Assembly: GCA_020832445.1 (NCBI GenBank)
Contig: JAFIEO010000060.1
Span: 1-56,256, forward strand
Length of the DNA: 56,256 bases
DNA from: Paracoccaceae bacterium
GTDB lineage: Bacteria; Pseudomonadota; Alphaproteobacteria; Rhodobacterales; Rhodobacteraceae
Direction of reading: 5' to 3'
In this document: piece after piece, positions 25,395 through 33,807 of the stretch
Layout: the number at the start of each line of letters is the position of its first letter
How positions within the stretch are numbered: the first letter of the stretch is position 1
Notes under the pieces: model-generated
What the model was told of the DNA's origin: nothing
The model's database searches: none
Seen by the model: only the letters and a program-made list of their open reading frames with translations
Translations under genes and position numbers: made by a program

Positions 25395-27532
25395 CGACGC
25401 ACCGGCGCTGGCGAAAGACCAAACCGCGTCATAGCCTTGTCACCGCGTCCCTTACCTAACTCACCAAACACAAGATCGACCAACTCACGTCCGTCAGGCG
25501 ACCGCGAGCGGCGCTGCGTCACATTGGCTCCGGTATTGTTCGTTATGTTAATCACAGTTCCCCCGCCGCCGCGCGTGTGGTCGATGACTGTTTCGTTCGG
25601 ATGCATCACGGCCAAAAAACCGCCACGACCATCCAGCCCGCCCGATCTCGCGCCAAAACCGGTATGTCCGCCGCCATCAAAGCTGGCCAATGGCCCGCTG
25701 CCCATGGCATTCAAGGGACCGCCCAGCAGCCCGCCAAGCGCGTTGTTCAGCCCGGAGGCCAGCGGGCCAAGAATGAATTGCCGCGCGCCGATCATGGCGA
25801 AGTCTGCAAGGATCGACAGGACCAGATCCTTCACTTCCAGCTTGCCCGTGCGCACGAAATCCCCGATGGCAGATTCCGCCGAGCGGAACGCGCCGGTCAT
25901 CGCATCACCAATGCCCTTGCCCCAATCCATGGCCTGCTCGTGATAGCGCGCAAGCGAGTCTGCCACCGCATCCCAGCCGGTCAGGGCCTCTTCACCGGCC
26001 TCCCTGATCTCCTTGCCTGCCTGCTTTGCCGCCCCTCCGGCCCGGCCAAGCGCGTCTTCGACCTCGGCGACCGAGGCCAGCACATCATCAAGGCTGCTGT
26101 CATCATCGGCCGCGTCCATCGCCGCGCGCATTTCGTCCACAGCAGCACGCGCGCCCGCAAACGCATCCACAAGATTGCCGCGCAGCGTGTCGGCCAGCTG
26201 GCCTGCCTCGAAATTCGCGCCTGCCGCCGCGATGCGGGTGGTGTTGCCAAAGGTATTGGCGGTGTCGGCGGCTGCTTTCAGCGAGTCGGAGATGCGTCCA
26301 AACCCGCGCACATCTTCAACACTTGTCCCCATCCAGCGCAGGAAATCCGACCAGCGGAAGGTCAGGTCCGCGACCAGATCAAAGAATTGCGCGCGGATCC
26401 GCGTCCAGACAATCTGCAATGCATCAGGGATGAGCGCGGCACTTGTCTTGATGCCTTCCCAGACGCCTGCTGCGATCCGCCCGAGAATTTCCAGCGCTTC
26501 GCCAAAACTGCCCGCGCCTTTGACCAGCTGGCCGAACCAGTAGATCAACTCGCCTGCGCCCACGATCAGCGCGCCGATCCCTGTGCGAATGAGCGCAGCG
26601 CGCAGCGCCACCAGCGCGCCGGTCAGCGTCATCGTGGCCACGCGGGCGGCGACAAAGGCTGCGACGTAGCGCACGGCCATGAAGCCAGCAAAAGCGATCC
26701 CGATCGCGGCCACACGCTCGAGATTGTCAGCGAGCGTGATGATCGCCTCTGCCACGCGGTTGGAGGCGCCCAGCATCTGGTCCCATGTGCCCACCAGTTC
26801 CAGCGCCGCATTGCCCATCAGCACGAACGCATCACCAATCGTGGCGGGCATGCTGTCGGCCTCCTCGCGCAAGAGTTGCAAATTCCCGACCAGCGCGTTG
26901 CGGATCACATCGCCGGTGATTTTACCCTGCGCGCCAAGCGTGCGCAGCTGGTTGACGCCCACACCCAGTTCGGCGGCCAGCAGTTCGGCGACGCGCCCGC
27001 CATTCATGATGACAGTGTTGAGCTGCTGGCCGCGCAGCGCGCCCAGTGCCATGGCTTGGCTCAGCGCATTGGAGATCTGCTCGGCGCGTTGTTGCCGTGC
27101 GCCCGAGACGACAATGGCGTTGTTCAGCGCCTCCGTGAAATCAAGGCTTTCGCGCGTGCTCATGCCCAGCTCGCGCAGCGCGGTTGAATTGGCGAGATAG
27201 GACTCTGTGGTCTGCTCGAGGCTGGAATAAGTGCGCCGTGCCATTTCCGCCAGCCGGTCCATGACGGCCGCACCTGCCTCTTGTGATCCGGTGGCCAGAT
27301 CGACGCGCGATCCCAGATCGGTCCATGTATCGGCGTAGCGGGCCAGCTCGCGCACGCTGAATGCTGTGCCCAGCACCCCCATAGCGCGGCGCACCATGCG
27401 GCCTGCGGCGTCCGCCTGATCCGCGATGCGCCCGAATTCGCGCGTACCGGCGTCACCGATGCCTTTGAATTCCGCACGCACTTTCCCGCCGCCTTCGGCA
27501 GAATAACGCACGGAGACGCGTTTCTCACTCAT
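25391..27532 (-). CDS. Tail tape measure protein
   Basis: The 713-aa protein sets tail length and is threaded into the tail tube. The N-terminal domain has EFKGIGDAGTREFGRIADQADAAGRM and the conserved tape-measure domain (about 60-250, with TTESYLANSTALRELGMS, EALNNAIVVSGARQQ, VIMNGGRVAELLAAELGV). A hydrophobic central part (about 265-320) and an alanine-rich helical region with VAEVEDALGRAGGAAKQAGKE follow. The C-terminus has glycine-rich FILGPLASGLNNALGGLLGGP. Its length predicts a tail of roughly 100 nm by the usual proportion, which is inference. The ATG overlaps the small upstream frame by 8 bases. Confidence 0.92.
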   Translation of the reverse strand: MSEKRVSVRYSAEGGGKVRAEFKGIGDAGTREFGRIADQADAAGRMVRRAMGVLGTAFSVRELARYADTWTDLGSRVDLATGSQEAGAAVMDRLAEMARRTYSSLEQTTESYLANSTALRELGMSTRESLDFTEALNNAIVVSGARQQRAEQISNALSQAMALGALRGQQLNTVIMNGGRVAELLAAELGVGVNQLRTLGAQGKITGDVIRNALVGNLQLLREEADSMPATIGDAFVLMGNAALELVGTWDQMLGASNRVAEAIITLADNLERVAAIGIAFAGFMAVRYVAAFVAARVATMTLTGALVALRAALIRTGIGALIVGAGELIYWFGQLVKGAGSFGEALEILGRIAAGVWEGIKTSAALIPDALQIVWTRIRAQFFDLVADLTFRWSDFLRWMGTSVEDVRGFGRISDSLKAAADTANTFGNTTRIAAAGANFEAGQLADTLRGNLVDAFAGARAAVDEMRAAMDAADDDSSLDDVLASVAEVEDALGRAGGAAKQAGKEIREAGEEALTGWDAVADSLARYHEQAMDWGKGIGDAMTGAFRSAESAIGDFVRTGKLEVKDLVLSILADFAMIGARQFILGPLASGLNNALGGLLGGPLNAMGSGPLASFDGGGHTGFGARSGGLDGRGGFLAVMHPNETVIDHTRGGGGTVINITNNTGANVTQRRSRSPDGRELVDLVFGELGKGRGDKAMTRFGLSPAPVRR

Positions 27533-27742
27533 GGGATCCCCGGGTTTGCTCGTTGAACTTGCGCGCCATGACCGGCTCGATGACGGGCAGCAGGGCTGCG
27601 GTGATATGGGGCGCGATATCCATAGCGCTGCCCAAGGCGAGGGCTGCGCTCATATCCCAGCCGATGATGCGGCCGTTCGAGACGCGCAGCTGGCCGCCAA
27701 GGCGCATGGCCAGCCGCCAGACCTGCGCGCCCTCAACGCTCA
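27525..27742 (-). CDS. Second tail assembly chaperone part, likely reached by -1 frameshift
   Basis: The frame encodes QNAPLSVEGAQVWRLAM..., ending MARKFNEQTRGSHE, and stops at 27525, eight bases into the tape measure gene. It can start independently at ATG 27707 (60 aa) or be entered by a -1 shift at the A-run AAAA (agc aaa acg) just before the stop of the 165-aa chaperone at 27740. The reading after a -1 shift is continuous with conserved-looking residues upstream of the ATG. Siphophages typically make a G/GT pair in this way; GTA-like clusters instead have a separate ~60-aa chaperone, so both readings are possible. Confidence 0.6.
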
Positions 27743-28237
27743 GCGGCGCGTTTTGCTTTTGCGGGCAGGTTTGGCAGCGCGACGGGCAGGCCGCGCAATA
27801 TTCGGGGCCACCGCCGAAATGCCATTCGGCGAGGCCCCTGAGGCGTTTCCCTCTGCGGCCAGATACATGGCAGGGGCCATATAGCTGTCCTGAAACTTGC
27901 GAAACACCGATGGAATGCGCAACAGCGCCTCAACCCCTTCGTCAAAGGGCTCGGCAATGGGCTGGCCGTCTTCATCCTCCATGCCTTCCCAGGCGATGAT
28001 GGCGCGCTTGGCCATAGCAATGGCAAGGGCCAGACCCACACGCTGCTTTTGCGCAGGCGGCATGGTGAGGGCCGCGTCGTCATCAGCGGGCAGATGGTCG
28101 CTACCCAAGGCCTCGATGAACTCCGGATCGGACTGGGCGTCACTGACCAGTTCGATATCGGCGGGTTGCAACAGCACGCGCACGCCCGGGGCAAACTCCA
28201 GCCAGTGCGGCTTGCGGGATATGTTCAGTCTCAGCAT
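27740..28237 (-). CDS. Tail assembly chaperone (lambda G-like)
   Basis: This 165-aa protein has MLRLNISRKPHWLEFAPGVRV (strand-rich start), DAQSDPEFIEALG, then the helical QKQRVGLALAIAMAKRAIIAWEGMEDEDGQP, a shape typical of tail chaperones placed between tail tube and tape measure. The C-terminus is basic (ARRAAKPARKSKTRR), near the candidate slippery A-run. The start overlaps the stop of the tube gene (TAATG at 28237-28239). Confidence 0.78.
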   Translation of the reverse strand: MLRLNISRKPHWLEFAPGVRVLLQPADIELVSDAQSDPEFIEALGSDHLPADDDAALTMPPAQKQRVGLALAIAMAKRAIIAWEGMEDEDGQPIAEPFDEGVEALLRIPSVFRKFQDSYMAPAMYLAAEGNASGASPNGISAVAPNIARPARRAAKPARKSKTRR

Positions 28238-29199
28238 TAATACTCGCTCCGGTCATTGATCAGGGTTGTGGTGCACATCCGGCCCGTGTCGGGATCGCGC
28301 GCGGCCTGCCATTCAAAAGAGGCCTGCACGCCTTGCGGGCCGTTGATCTCGCGGCGCGGGCGGGGCAGGTAGACGGCATGGGCGGCGATGGTCAGGCTTT
28401 CGCCTGAGGGCAGCGCCCAGCCGAATTCGAGCGCGCAAGGGGTGCCGTCGATGGCCTGCATCAGCAGGGTCGTGTCAGAAAACCGCACATCCATGCGGCC
28501 GGAGAGCATGGCCATGCCGGGATCTGCGCCATCGATCAGCCCGTCGGCGCGGATAGTCTCAATCCGGTCGAGGTTGTTCTGGTAGCTCAGCTCGGCGCTG
28601 ACGACATTGGCAAGGGCCACACCGTCGCGTTGGATCATGCCGTTGAAATGGCCAAACCGGCGCAGGGCGATCTCGTCGAGCGTGCCGGTCTGCGCTTCTG
28701 TGTCCAGCACCTCGCCTTGCGGGATCAGGCGTGCAGTGGCGGTCAGAAGCCCTGCGCGCTGCATGGTCAGCGACAGACCATCAACGCGGCAGCCGGGATA
28801 GATGGCAAAGCTTGGCACTTCGGGCATGCCCACTTCAATCGCCATGGAGGGCAGGGTCCAGCTGCCCGAGTGGAAGACATGCGTGAACACCCCGTTGGGA
28901 TCACCACTGCCATCTTCGCCCTCGGAACTGGTGGGATCGCCGAACGCGGCCTTCAGCCAGAAGCCGAAGGCGCGCGCGTCAATGGGGATGACGACATCAC
29001 CATCGGCATTCAGCGCGTCCTTAATGGGGGCCAGCGGATCGCGGCCATAGCCCAGCAGTTCGCTTTGCAACAGCGGCTGGTCGGCCCCGAGTGTGGAGCT
29101 GGCAAAGGGCATCCGCGTATAGCCTGATGCGGGCGGGGTGCCATAGATTGTCTCGAAAGCAAGCGCCATCTGCGCCCGCCCTCCATGTGCGCGTGCCAT
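28237..29199 (-). CDS. Major tail tube protein
   Basis: This 320-aa protein starts RAHGGRAQMALAFETIYGTPPASGYTRMPF, close to the tail tube proteins of Rhodobacterales siphophages, and has ALRRFGHFNGMIQRDG and PQGVQASFEWQAARDPDTGRM near its C-terminus. Position between terminator and chaperone genes fits. GAGAGGAC lies before the ATG. It should polymerise into the non-contractile tube. Confidence 0.85.
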   Translation of the reverse strand: MARAHGGRAQMALAFETIYGTPPASGYTRMPFASSTLGADQPLLQSELLGYGRDPLAPIKDALNADGDVVIPIDARAFGFWLKAAFGDPTSSEGEDGSGDPNGVFTHVFHSGSWTLPSMAIEVGMPEVPSFAIYPGCRVDGLSLTMQRAGLLTATARLIPQGEVLDTEAQTGTLDEIALRRFGHFNGMIQRDGVALANVVSAELSYQNNLDRIETIRADGLIDGADPGMAMLSGRMDVRFSDTTLLMQAIDGTPCALEFGWALPSGESLTIAAHAVYLPRPRREINGPQGVQASFEWQAARDPDTGRMCTTTLINDRSEY

Positions 29200-29234
29200 G
29201 TTCTGTCCTCTCGTTCTTGGTGTGTCGTGTCAGG

Positions 29235-29672
29235 TTAAAGCAGCGGGTCGGCTGCGGAATAATGCAGCACCAGTGTGATGGTGGCGGCTTTGAGGGTTTC
29301 TGCGCCCTTGATGGGCAGCGAGAGCGGCGCGGGTGCCTGCCCGTCGATCAAGTCGCAGCGCCCGCCCAGAGTGCGATCGGCATCAATGGCTGTGCCTATG
29401 GCGCGGGCGAGGGCGTCAAAGGCGGCATCGCGGTCTGTCTCCTGCCGCTCGACCAGAATGTCGATCTCGGCGCGGTGCTGGTAGTGATAGGCCAGCGGCG
29501 AGAGTGTCACCTCCGGCTCGCCCGGATCGCCGTCGCGCAGAATGGCCACGCCACCTGCAGGGATGCGTGCGGGCAGAGTGTCATTGCGGGGTGAAAGCTC
29601 CGCACTTGCGGGCAGGGCGGACCCAAGCGCTGTGTGCAAGGCCTCCAGCACCTCTTCACGCGTGCTGGTCAT
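29235..29672 (-). CDS. Tail terminator / tail completion protein
   Basis: This 145-aa protein, MTSTREEVLEALHTALGSAL..., has EIDILVERQETDRDAAFDALARAIGTAI and TLVLHYSAADPLL at the end. Homologues are frequently mislabelled acyl-CoA transferase in databases; position between joining proteins and tail tube, length and helical pattern fit the tail terminator. ATGA overlap with the gene upstream. Confidence 0.78.
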   Translation of the reverse strand: MTSTREEVLEALHTALGSALPASAELSPRNDTLPARIPAGGVAILRDGDPGEPEVTLSPLAYHYQHRAEIDILVERQETDRDAAFDALARAIGTAIDADRTLGGRCDLIDGQAPAPLSLPIKGAETLKAATITLVLHYSAADPLL

Positions 29673-30331
29673 GGTGCACCACCCCCTGAAGTGCGGGCGC
29701 GCGGCCAGCTGGAGACCACGAGCCCCGGGATGCGTGCGGCCCAGCGGTCTGCGGCGGGGGCCAGATCGAGGCGTTTTTTGAGCTGCACCTGCGGCAGCAG
29801 GATGAATATCACCGCTGTGATGGCCCCTGTCTGCACCCCGTCCTTGCGGGTCTTGCGGCGGTTGAGCACGGCACGCCCGCGTGTGTTCATGCGCATATTA
29901 TCGGCCACCAGCAGCATCGGCTGGCCGGGCCGGTAGATGGGGCGCAGCGGCACGCCGGTGCGCTGTTCCCAGCCGCGCGGTGTGATGCGTTTGCGCCCGA
30001 GGCCGCGGGTGCCTGCCAGCTCGGTGGGGATTGCGAGATACAGCCCCTCGCCGGATTTGATCAGCGCGCCGCGATCGAACGCATCGATCAGCTTGGGCGC
30101 GCGGGTCCAGACCAGCGATGCGGCATTGCTCGACGGTTTGCGCGGATAGGTATTGGCGCGGATGGTGCGGGCCAGACGTGATCCGAGCCCTGCCGCTTCC
30201 ACCTGACGCCGCCAGTCGGCCTGCAGGCTCTTGGCAGCCGCATTGAGCCCTTCGCGCATAGCCTTTCGCCCGGCATATTCCTCGGCCTCCATCTCGCGGG
30301 CCAGATCATGCAGGATCTTGAGCGACAGCAT
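29669..30331 (-). CDS. DUF6441-family phage protein (head-tail region)
   Basis: This 220-aa protein begins with a helical part (LARTIRANTYPRKPSSNAASLVWTRAP at about 53-79), then ALIKSGEGLYLAIPTELAG, GWEQRTGVPLRPIYRPG, and a basic segment RRKTRKDG. These match the DUF6441 family found in Rhodobacterales prophages in the same place. It is probably a head-tail connector or HK97 gp10-like neck protein (inference from position). Start and stop overlap neighbours (TGATG at 30331, ATGA at 29672). Confidence 0.78.
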   Translation of the reverse strand: MLSLKILHDLAREMEAEEYAGRKAMREGLNAAAKSLQADWRRQVEAAGLGSRLARTIRANTYPRKPSSNAASLVWTRAPKLIDAFDRGALIKSGEGLYLAIPTELAGTRGLGRKRITPRGWEQRTGVPLRPIYRPGQPMLLVADNMRMNTRGRAVLNRRKTRKDGVQTGAITAVIFILLPQVQLKKRLDLAPAADRWAARIPGLVVSSWPRARTSGGGAP

Positions 30332-30648
30332 CAGGGCAGCACCCGCGCCTCGGACGCCCAGATCAGACGCGCGGCATCGCGGACCGGCTCGGAGCGGATC
30401 TCGTAAAGCGTGCCGTCAACCTCGAAAGTGTCCCCGCGCGCGAGTTCTGCCGCCTCTGATATCCGTAGATCGATCAGCACGGAATCTGTCACAAAGCGCC
30501 CGTCACCGAAATTGGCAATCCGGTCGGGCGTGCGCAGGATCACCCGCACAGGCTGGCCGTCGCCTGCGCCGCCTGCGCGGTAGAGCGCGGGCTGCGAGAG
30601 GTGCGGGTCAGTGAAGAGAATGTCATCGGCGGCTGCGAAAGCGTTCAT
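30331..30648 (-). CDS. Head-tail joining protein (lambda FII-like)
   Basis: This 105-aa protein has AFAAADDILFTDPHL at the start and RVILRTPDRIANFGDGRFVTDSVLIDLRISEAA followed by GDTFEVDGTLYEI. The DILF..D and GD.(F/I)..DG.(L/T)Y patterns are those of FII-type joining proteins. ATG at 30648 is chosen; a longer frame to 30690 adds cysteine-rich unrelated residues. It follows the capsid gene with an 83-base gap that holds a perfect GC palindrome (about 30692-30711) without a T-run. Confidence 0.78.
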   Translation of the reverse strand: MNAFAAADDILFTDPHLSQPALYRAGGAGDGQPVRVILRTPDRIANFGDGRFVTDSVLIDLRISEAAELARGDTFEVDGTLYEIRSEPVRDAARLIWASEARVLP

Positions 30649-30731
30649 GAGCGTGTTCCGGTAGAGAGGGAGGAAACGGCAGGGGCACACCGCCCCCGCG
30701 CGGGGGCGATGCGCTATGGTATGCCCGCAGC

Positions 30732-31754
30732 TCAGTTCGAGCTGTGCAGGCGGATGACGATGCGCGGGCGTTTGTTCACCGGCAGGATGTTGGATTCGGT
30801 CATCAGATCGATCCAGCGGCCCTTGTTCTCCACCAGCTGGCGGGCATAGATTTCCTGCCCGATTGTATTGGCAGCCTCCAGCAGATCGGCCGGTGCGCCA
30901 TAGGTGGTGAAGGTGTCCATTGTGCCCAAGGGGAAGGCCACGCCTTCATTGGCAGGCACCAGCCGCTCCGACGCACCAGAGGACAATGTGCAGCTGCCGT
31001 TATATTCCTCAAAGAGGATGCCTGCGAAGGGGAAGTTGCGGCGCATATCCTCGCGCAGGGGTTGCGCGCCGGTGGCGGCGTAGAACTTATAGGCCTCTTC
31101 CGTCTTGGGATGGCCGATCAGCTTGTCGAAGAACTCGCGGCTGACCAGCGCATGAACCGATGTCATGGTCTCGCCCAGCAGATTGTCTTCTACCGCGCGC
31201 AGCACTTCGCGGCATTTGGCCTGCACATTGGTGCCATTGGTGCCCAGCAGGAAATCCACGCTGATCTGGCTCAGGCCGAACTCGGTGAAGTAATTGTAAA
31301 GCGTGGCACCGGCCCCGTCGCGCACTGTGCCGCGCAGCGCGTTCATTTCCATGAACTCGCGGGTCTGGGCATGTTTGCGGCGCATCAAGGTCAGCTTGCG
31401 GTTCATCACCTCTGACAGCGGATCGGCCTCGGTGGAGGATCCCAGCGCAGGCTGGCCCTGAATATCCATCACGGTGATGACATCATCATGGGGGATATGC
31501 GGGACAGCGAACGAGCGCATGGAGCGGCCCTCGCGCGTGCCGACTGTGGCGGGCGCGCCCCAGGGCACGGTGGGCAAGAGGTTCAGCTGGCCCTCATATT
31601 GCTCGATGATCACACTGCGTTGCGTGACGCCTTCGAAGCGAAAGAGGCCGATCTGGCCAAGGCGTGTGTAGAGATTTGGCAGGATATTGATGGCCTGCGT
31701 CATCTCCGCCAGCGAATACCCCCCGGCATCAAACGGGTTGCGGGTGATGGTCAT
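30732..31754 (-). CDS. Major capsid protein (phage capsid E family)
   Basis: This 340-aa protein matches lambda gpE-type capsids: MTITRNPFDAGGYSLAEMTQAINILPNLYTRLGQIGLF at the N-terminus, RSMRSFAVPHIPHDDVITVMDIQG, and near the C-terminus ALVSREFFDKLIGHPKTEEAYKFY, GILFEEYNG and FTTYGAPADLLE. It forms the icosahedral head. Start at 31754 has AGGAGAG upstream; the 353-codon reading to 31793 is less likely. Confidence 0.93.
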   Translation of the reverse strand: MTITRNPFDAGGYSLAEMTQAINILPNLYTRLGQIGLFRFEGVTQRSVIIEQYEGQLNLLPTVPWGAPATVGTREGRSMRSFAVPHIPHDDVITVMDIQGQPALGSSTEADPLSEVMNRKLTLMRRKHAQTREFMEMNALRGTVRDGAGATLYNYFTEFGLSQISVDFLLGTNGTNVQAKCREVLRAVEDNLLGETMTSVHALVSREFFDKLIGHPKTEEAYKFYAATGAQPLREDMRRNFPFAGILFEEYNGSCTLSSGASERLVPANEGVAFPLGTMDTFTTYGAPADLLEAANTIGQEIYARQLVENKGRWIDLMTESNILPVNKRPRIVIRLHSSN

Positions 31755-31804
31755 GGTAACTCTCCTCAAGGACTGGCGCAGGGATCTGCGCATGCAAAAG
31801 ACAC

Positions 31805-31829
31805 CGGCCCGCGCGAGAGCGGCGGGCCG
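31805..31829. other. GC-rich hairpin between decoration and capsid genes
   Basis: The arms CGGCCCGC and GCGGGCCG are perfectly complementary with a 9-base loop. On the minus strand only a short T tract follows, so it may attenuate transcription or protect mRNA ends rather than terminate. Confidence 0.4.
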
Positions 31830-31873
31830 TGTGTGGTGGTGTCAGCAGGTGACGCTGTCAGTCGATCAGCGGC

Positions 31874-32272
31874 TCAGACGTTCTGGCGGGCGACAATGCC
31901 CAGGGCAGTGAGCTGCTCGCGCTTGGCCGCGCGTTTGTCTTCATCATCGACAGACGGGTCATAGACCAGCATGCCGCGTGATACGATGGCGGGGCCGCGT
32001 TTGATGATGATACCTGTGCGGTCGCCCTCGCGTGCATCCACTGCCGCGATCAGCACGGCACTGGCCAGCTGCTCGCCCGTGTCGGGATCGGCAGCAGCAT
32101 CGGGCGAGAGCGTGTATTTGCCACTATGATCGCCGGAGGTGAACCGGCCCAGCACCGAGCCCAGCTGGTAATCGGTGCCCGCCAGCAGCGTGATGGCCTC
32201 GCGGGTATAGTTCTTGTCGAGATCAAGTTTGAGCAGATCGCCCTCACTGGGCGGTTTAACAAGCGGTGCCAT
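31874..32272 (-). CDS. Head decoration protein (lambda gpD family)
   Basis: This 132-aa protein has EGDLLKLDLDKNYTREAITLLAGTDYQLGSVLG, GKYTLSPDAAADPDTGEQLASAVLIAAVDA and a C-terminal AKREQLTALGIVARQNV, the gpD pattern. It forms trimers on the capsid surface and stabilises packaged heads. Position between protease/scaffold and capsid is the same as in lambda. Confidence 0.9.
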   Translation of the reverse strand: MAPLVKPPSEGDLLKLDLDKNYTREAITLLAGTDYQLGSVLGRFTSGDHSGKYTLSPDAAADPDTGEQLASAVLIAAVDAREGDRTGIIIKRGPAIVSRGMLVYDPSVDDEDKRAAKREQLTALGIVARQNV

Positions 32273-32343
32273 GAGAGGGTCCTTTCAATGGCTGTGGAAT
32301 GGGGGCGCGACGGGGGTCGCGTCCGCGGGGGTTAATGCCGGGG

Positions 32344-32829
32344 TTAGTGCCGTGCCACGACCTGACTTGCCGCGCGCTTGGCGGCCGCGACAATCGGGCT
32401 TTCCTTGGGTTTGGTGGAGGCTGCCGGTGTGGCCACCATGACGCCTGCAGCTTCATCGCGCGCGCTGGCCTCGGACAGCACCCGCGTGCGCAGCGCATCG
32501 GCGCTGACGCCTTCGCGCAGGGCGGCGGCCACATCGACATTGATGCCAAGGCGTGCGGCCTGCGCGCCGATATCGGCAATGGCCGCCGCCTCGCTGCGGC
32601 TGAGATTGGCAGCTTTGCGCGGCGTTCCCACAGTTTCTTCTGCAGTTTGACGCAAAGTTGTGGCGCTGGCGGCTGCCGGTGGAGTTTTCACTGTGTCGCT
32701 TCCGTCTTCAGTGCCGGATGCATCCGCACCGGTCTTATCCGCGTTGGTGGTGTCTAGTTCCGTTTCACCGGTTACAGGATCATCCGTTGCAGTTTCTGCG
32801 CGATGGCTCGCGCGCGTTGTGCCACTCAT
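32344..32829 (-). CDS. Nested scaffolding protein (Nu3-like), internal start within the protease gene
   Basis: ATG at 32829 (codon 326 of the protease frame) is preceded by AAAGGAGCC, a strong Shine-Dalgarno seven bases upstream, which has no reason to occur inside a gene otherwise. The in-frame product would be 161 aa, MSGTTRASHRAET..., acidic then helical (ARLGINVDVAAALREGVSADALRTRVL). This is the layout of lambda C/Nu3, where the scaffold is made from an internal start. Independent translation is inferred, not proven. Confidence 0.65.
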   Translation of the reverse strand: MSGTTRASHRAETATDDPVTGETELDTTNADKTGADASGTEDGSDTVKTPPAAASATTLRQTAEETVGTPRKAANLSRSEAAAIADIGAQAARLGINVDVAAALREGVSADALRTRVLSEASARDEAAGVMVATPAASTKPKESPIVAAAKRAASQVVARH

Positions 32830-33804
32830 GGCAGGCTCCTTTCGTGGGGCGCTGCCAGTGGCAGCGCGGGTGGGTGCCGCCGGGGGGCGGCGGTGAATGT
32901 GATCTTTGAAACTGGCAAAGCCCGCGCGCAGATCCATGACTTGATCGGCAAGGCCCAGCTCGACGGCGCGCGCCCCGCGAAACACACGCGCCTGCGTGGC
33001 AATGGCCGAAGGCGCATCCAGACGCGCGCCCCGTCCGGCCTCGATCGTGGCGGCAAAGAGAAGGCGCATCTCCTCGGTCTCGGCCTGCAGCGTGTCGCGC
33101 ACATCCTCGGGCAGCGGCTCGTAGGGGTTGCCATCGACCTTATGGCTGCCTGCATGGATCATGGTGACGCGCACGCCTTCATCACTCAGGCGCTGGCTGT
33201 AATCGGCATGCACGATCAGCACACCAATACTACCCACCTCGCCAGTGCGGGGCAGGATGATCCGGTCGGCCTGCGAGGCCAGCGCATAGCCTGCCGACAG
33301 CGCCGCTTCGGCCACAAAGGCCCAGACCGGCTTTTGCGCGCGCGCAGCCCGGATCGTATCGGCCAGATCGAACACGCCCGCGACCTCGCCGCCGAATGTG
33401 TCGATCTCGAGTGCAATGCCCGCCACAGCAGGATCGGCGGCAGCCGCCTCGACCTGCTGGGCCAGCCCTTCATAAGACGTGGCGCCGGAGGATTCGCCCA
33501 GCCAGTCGCCGCGATGAACCAGCGTGCCTGTGGCCTCAATGATGGCAATCCCCTCGCGCAGTCCAAACATCCGCCGCCCGCGCTCGCGATACCCCTCGCT
33601 CAGATCGGCCCCCAGAATGGAGGCGCGCGGACGGGTGCGTGAGGCGCGTTCCAGACGCGGCGCGTCGTCAAGATCGGTGACAGGCAGGCGCATACGGCCC
33701 TCGACCAGCCGCGCGCCAAAGCCCGACAGGAAGGCATGGCCCTTGACCGGGTCCACAAGAAGCGGCGTGTTGAACACACGCTGGGCAATCATCGGTGTAT
33801 GCAT
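32344..33804 (-). CDS. Head maturation protease (S49/ClpP-like, lambda gpC type)
   Basis: This 486-aa fusion of protease and scaffold cleaves head proteins during maturation. The S49 core (about 80-285) has the serine in AEAALSAGYALASQAD (S170), the general-base lysine in AGSHKVDGNPYE (K222) and the oxyanion segment DTFGGEVAGV. After about residue 325 comes a helical, Thr/Ala/Asp-rich scaffold-like part. An internal start inside the gene (32829) is likely, as for lambda C/Nu3. It lies immediately after the portal gene (3-base gap). Confidence 0.9.
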   Translation of the reverse strand: MHTPMIAQRVFNTPLLVDPVKGHAFLSGFGARLVEGRMRLPVTDLDDAPRLERASRTRPRASILGADLSEGYRERGRRMFGLREGIAIIEATGTLVHRGDWLGESSGATSYEGLAQQVEAAAADPAVAGIALEIDTFGGEVAGVFDLADTIRAARAQKPVWAFVAEAALSAGYALASQADRIILPRTGEVGSIGVLIVHADYSQRLSDEGVRVTMIHAGSHKVDGNPYEPLPEDVRDTLQAETEEMRLLFAATIEAGRGARLDAPSAIATQARVFRGARAVELGLADQVMDLRAGFASFKDHIHRRPPAAPTRAATGSAPRKEPAMSGTTRASHRAETATDDPVTGETELDTTNADKTGADASGTEDGSDTVKTPPAAASATTLRQTAEETVGTPRKAANLSRSEAAAIADIGAQAARLGINVDVAAALREGVSADALRTRVLSEASARDEAAGVMVATPAASTKPKESPIVAAAKRAASQVVARH

Positions 33805-33807
33805 GGG

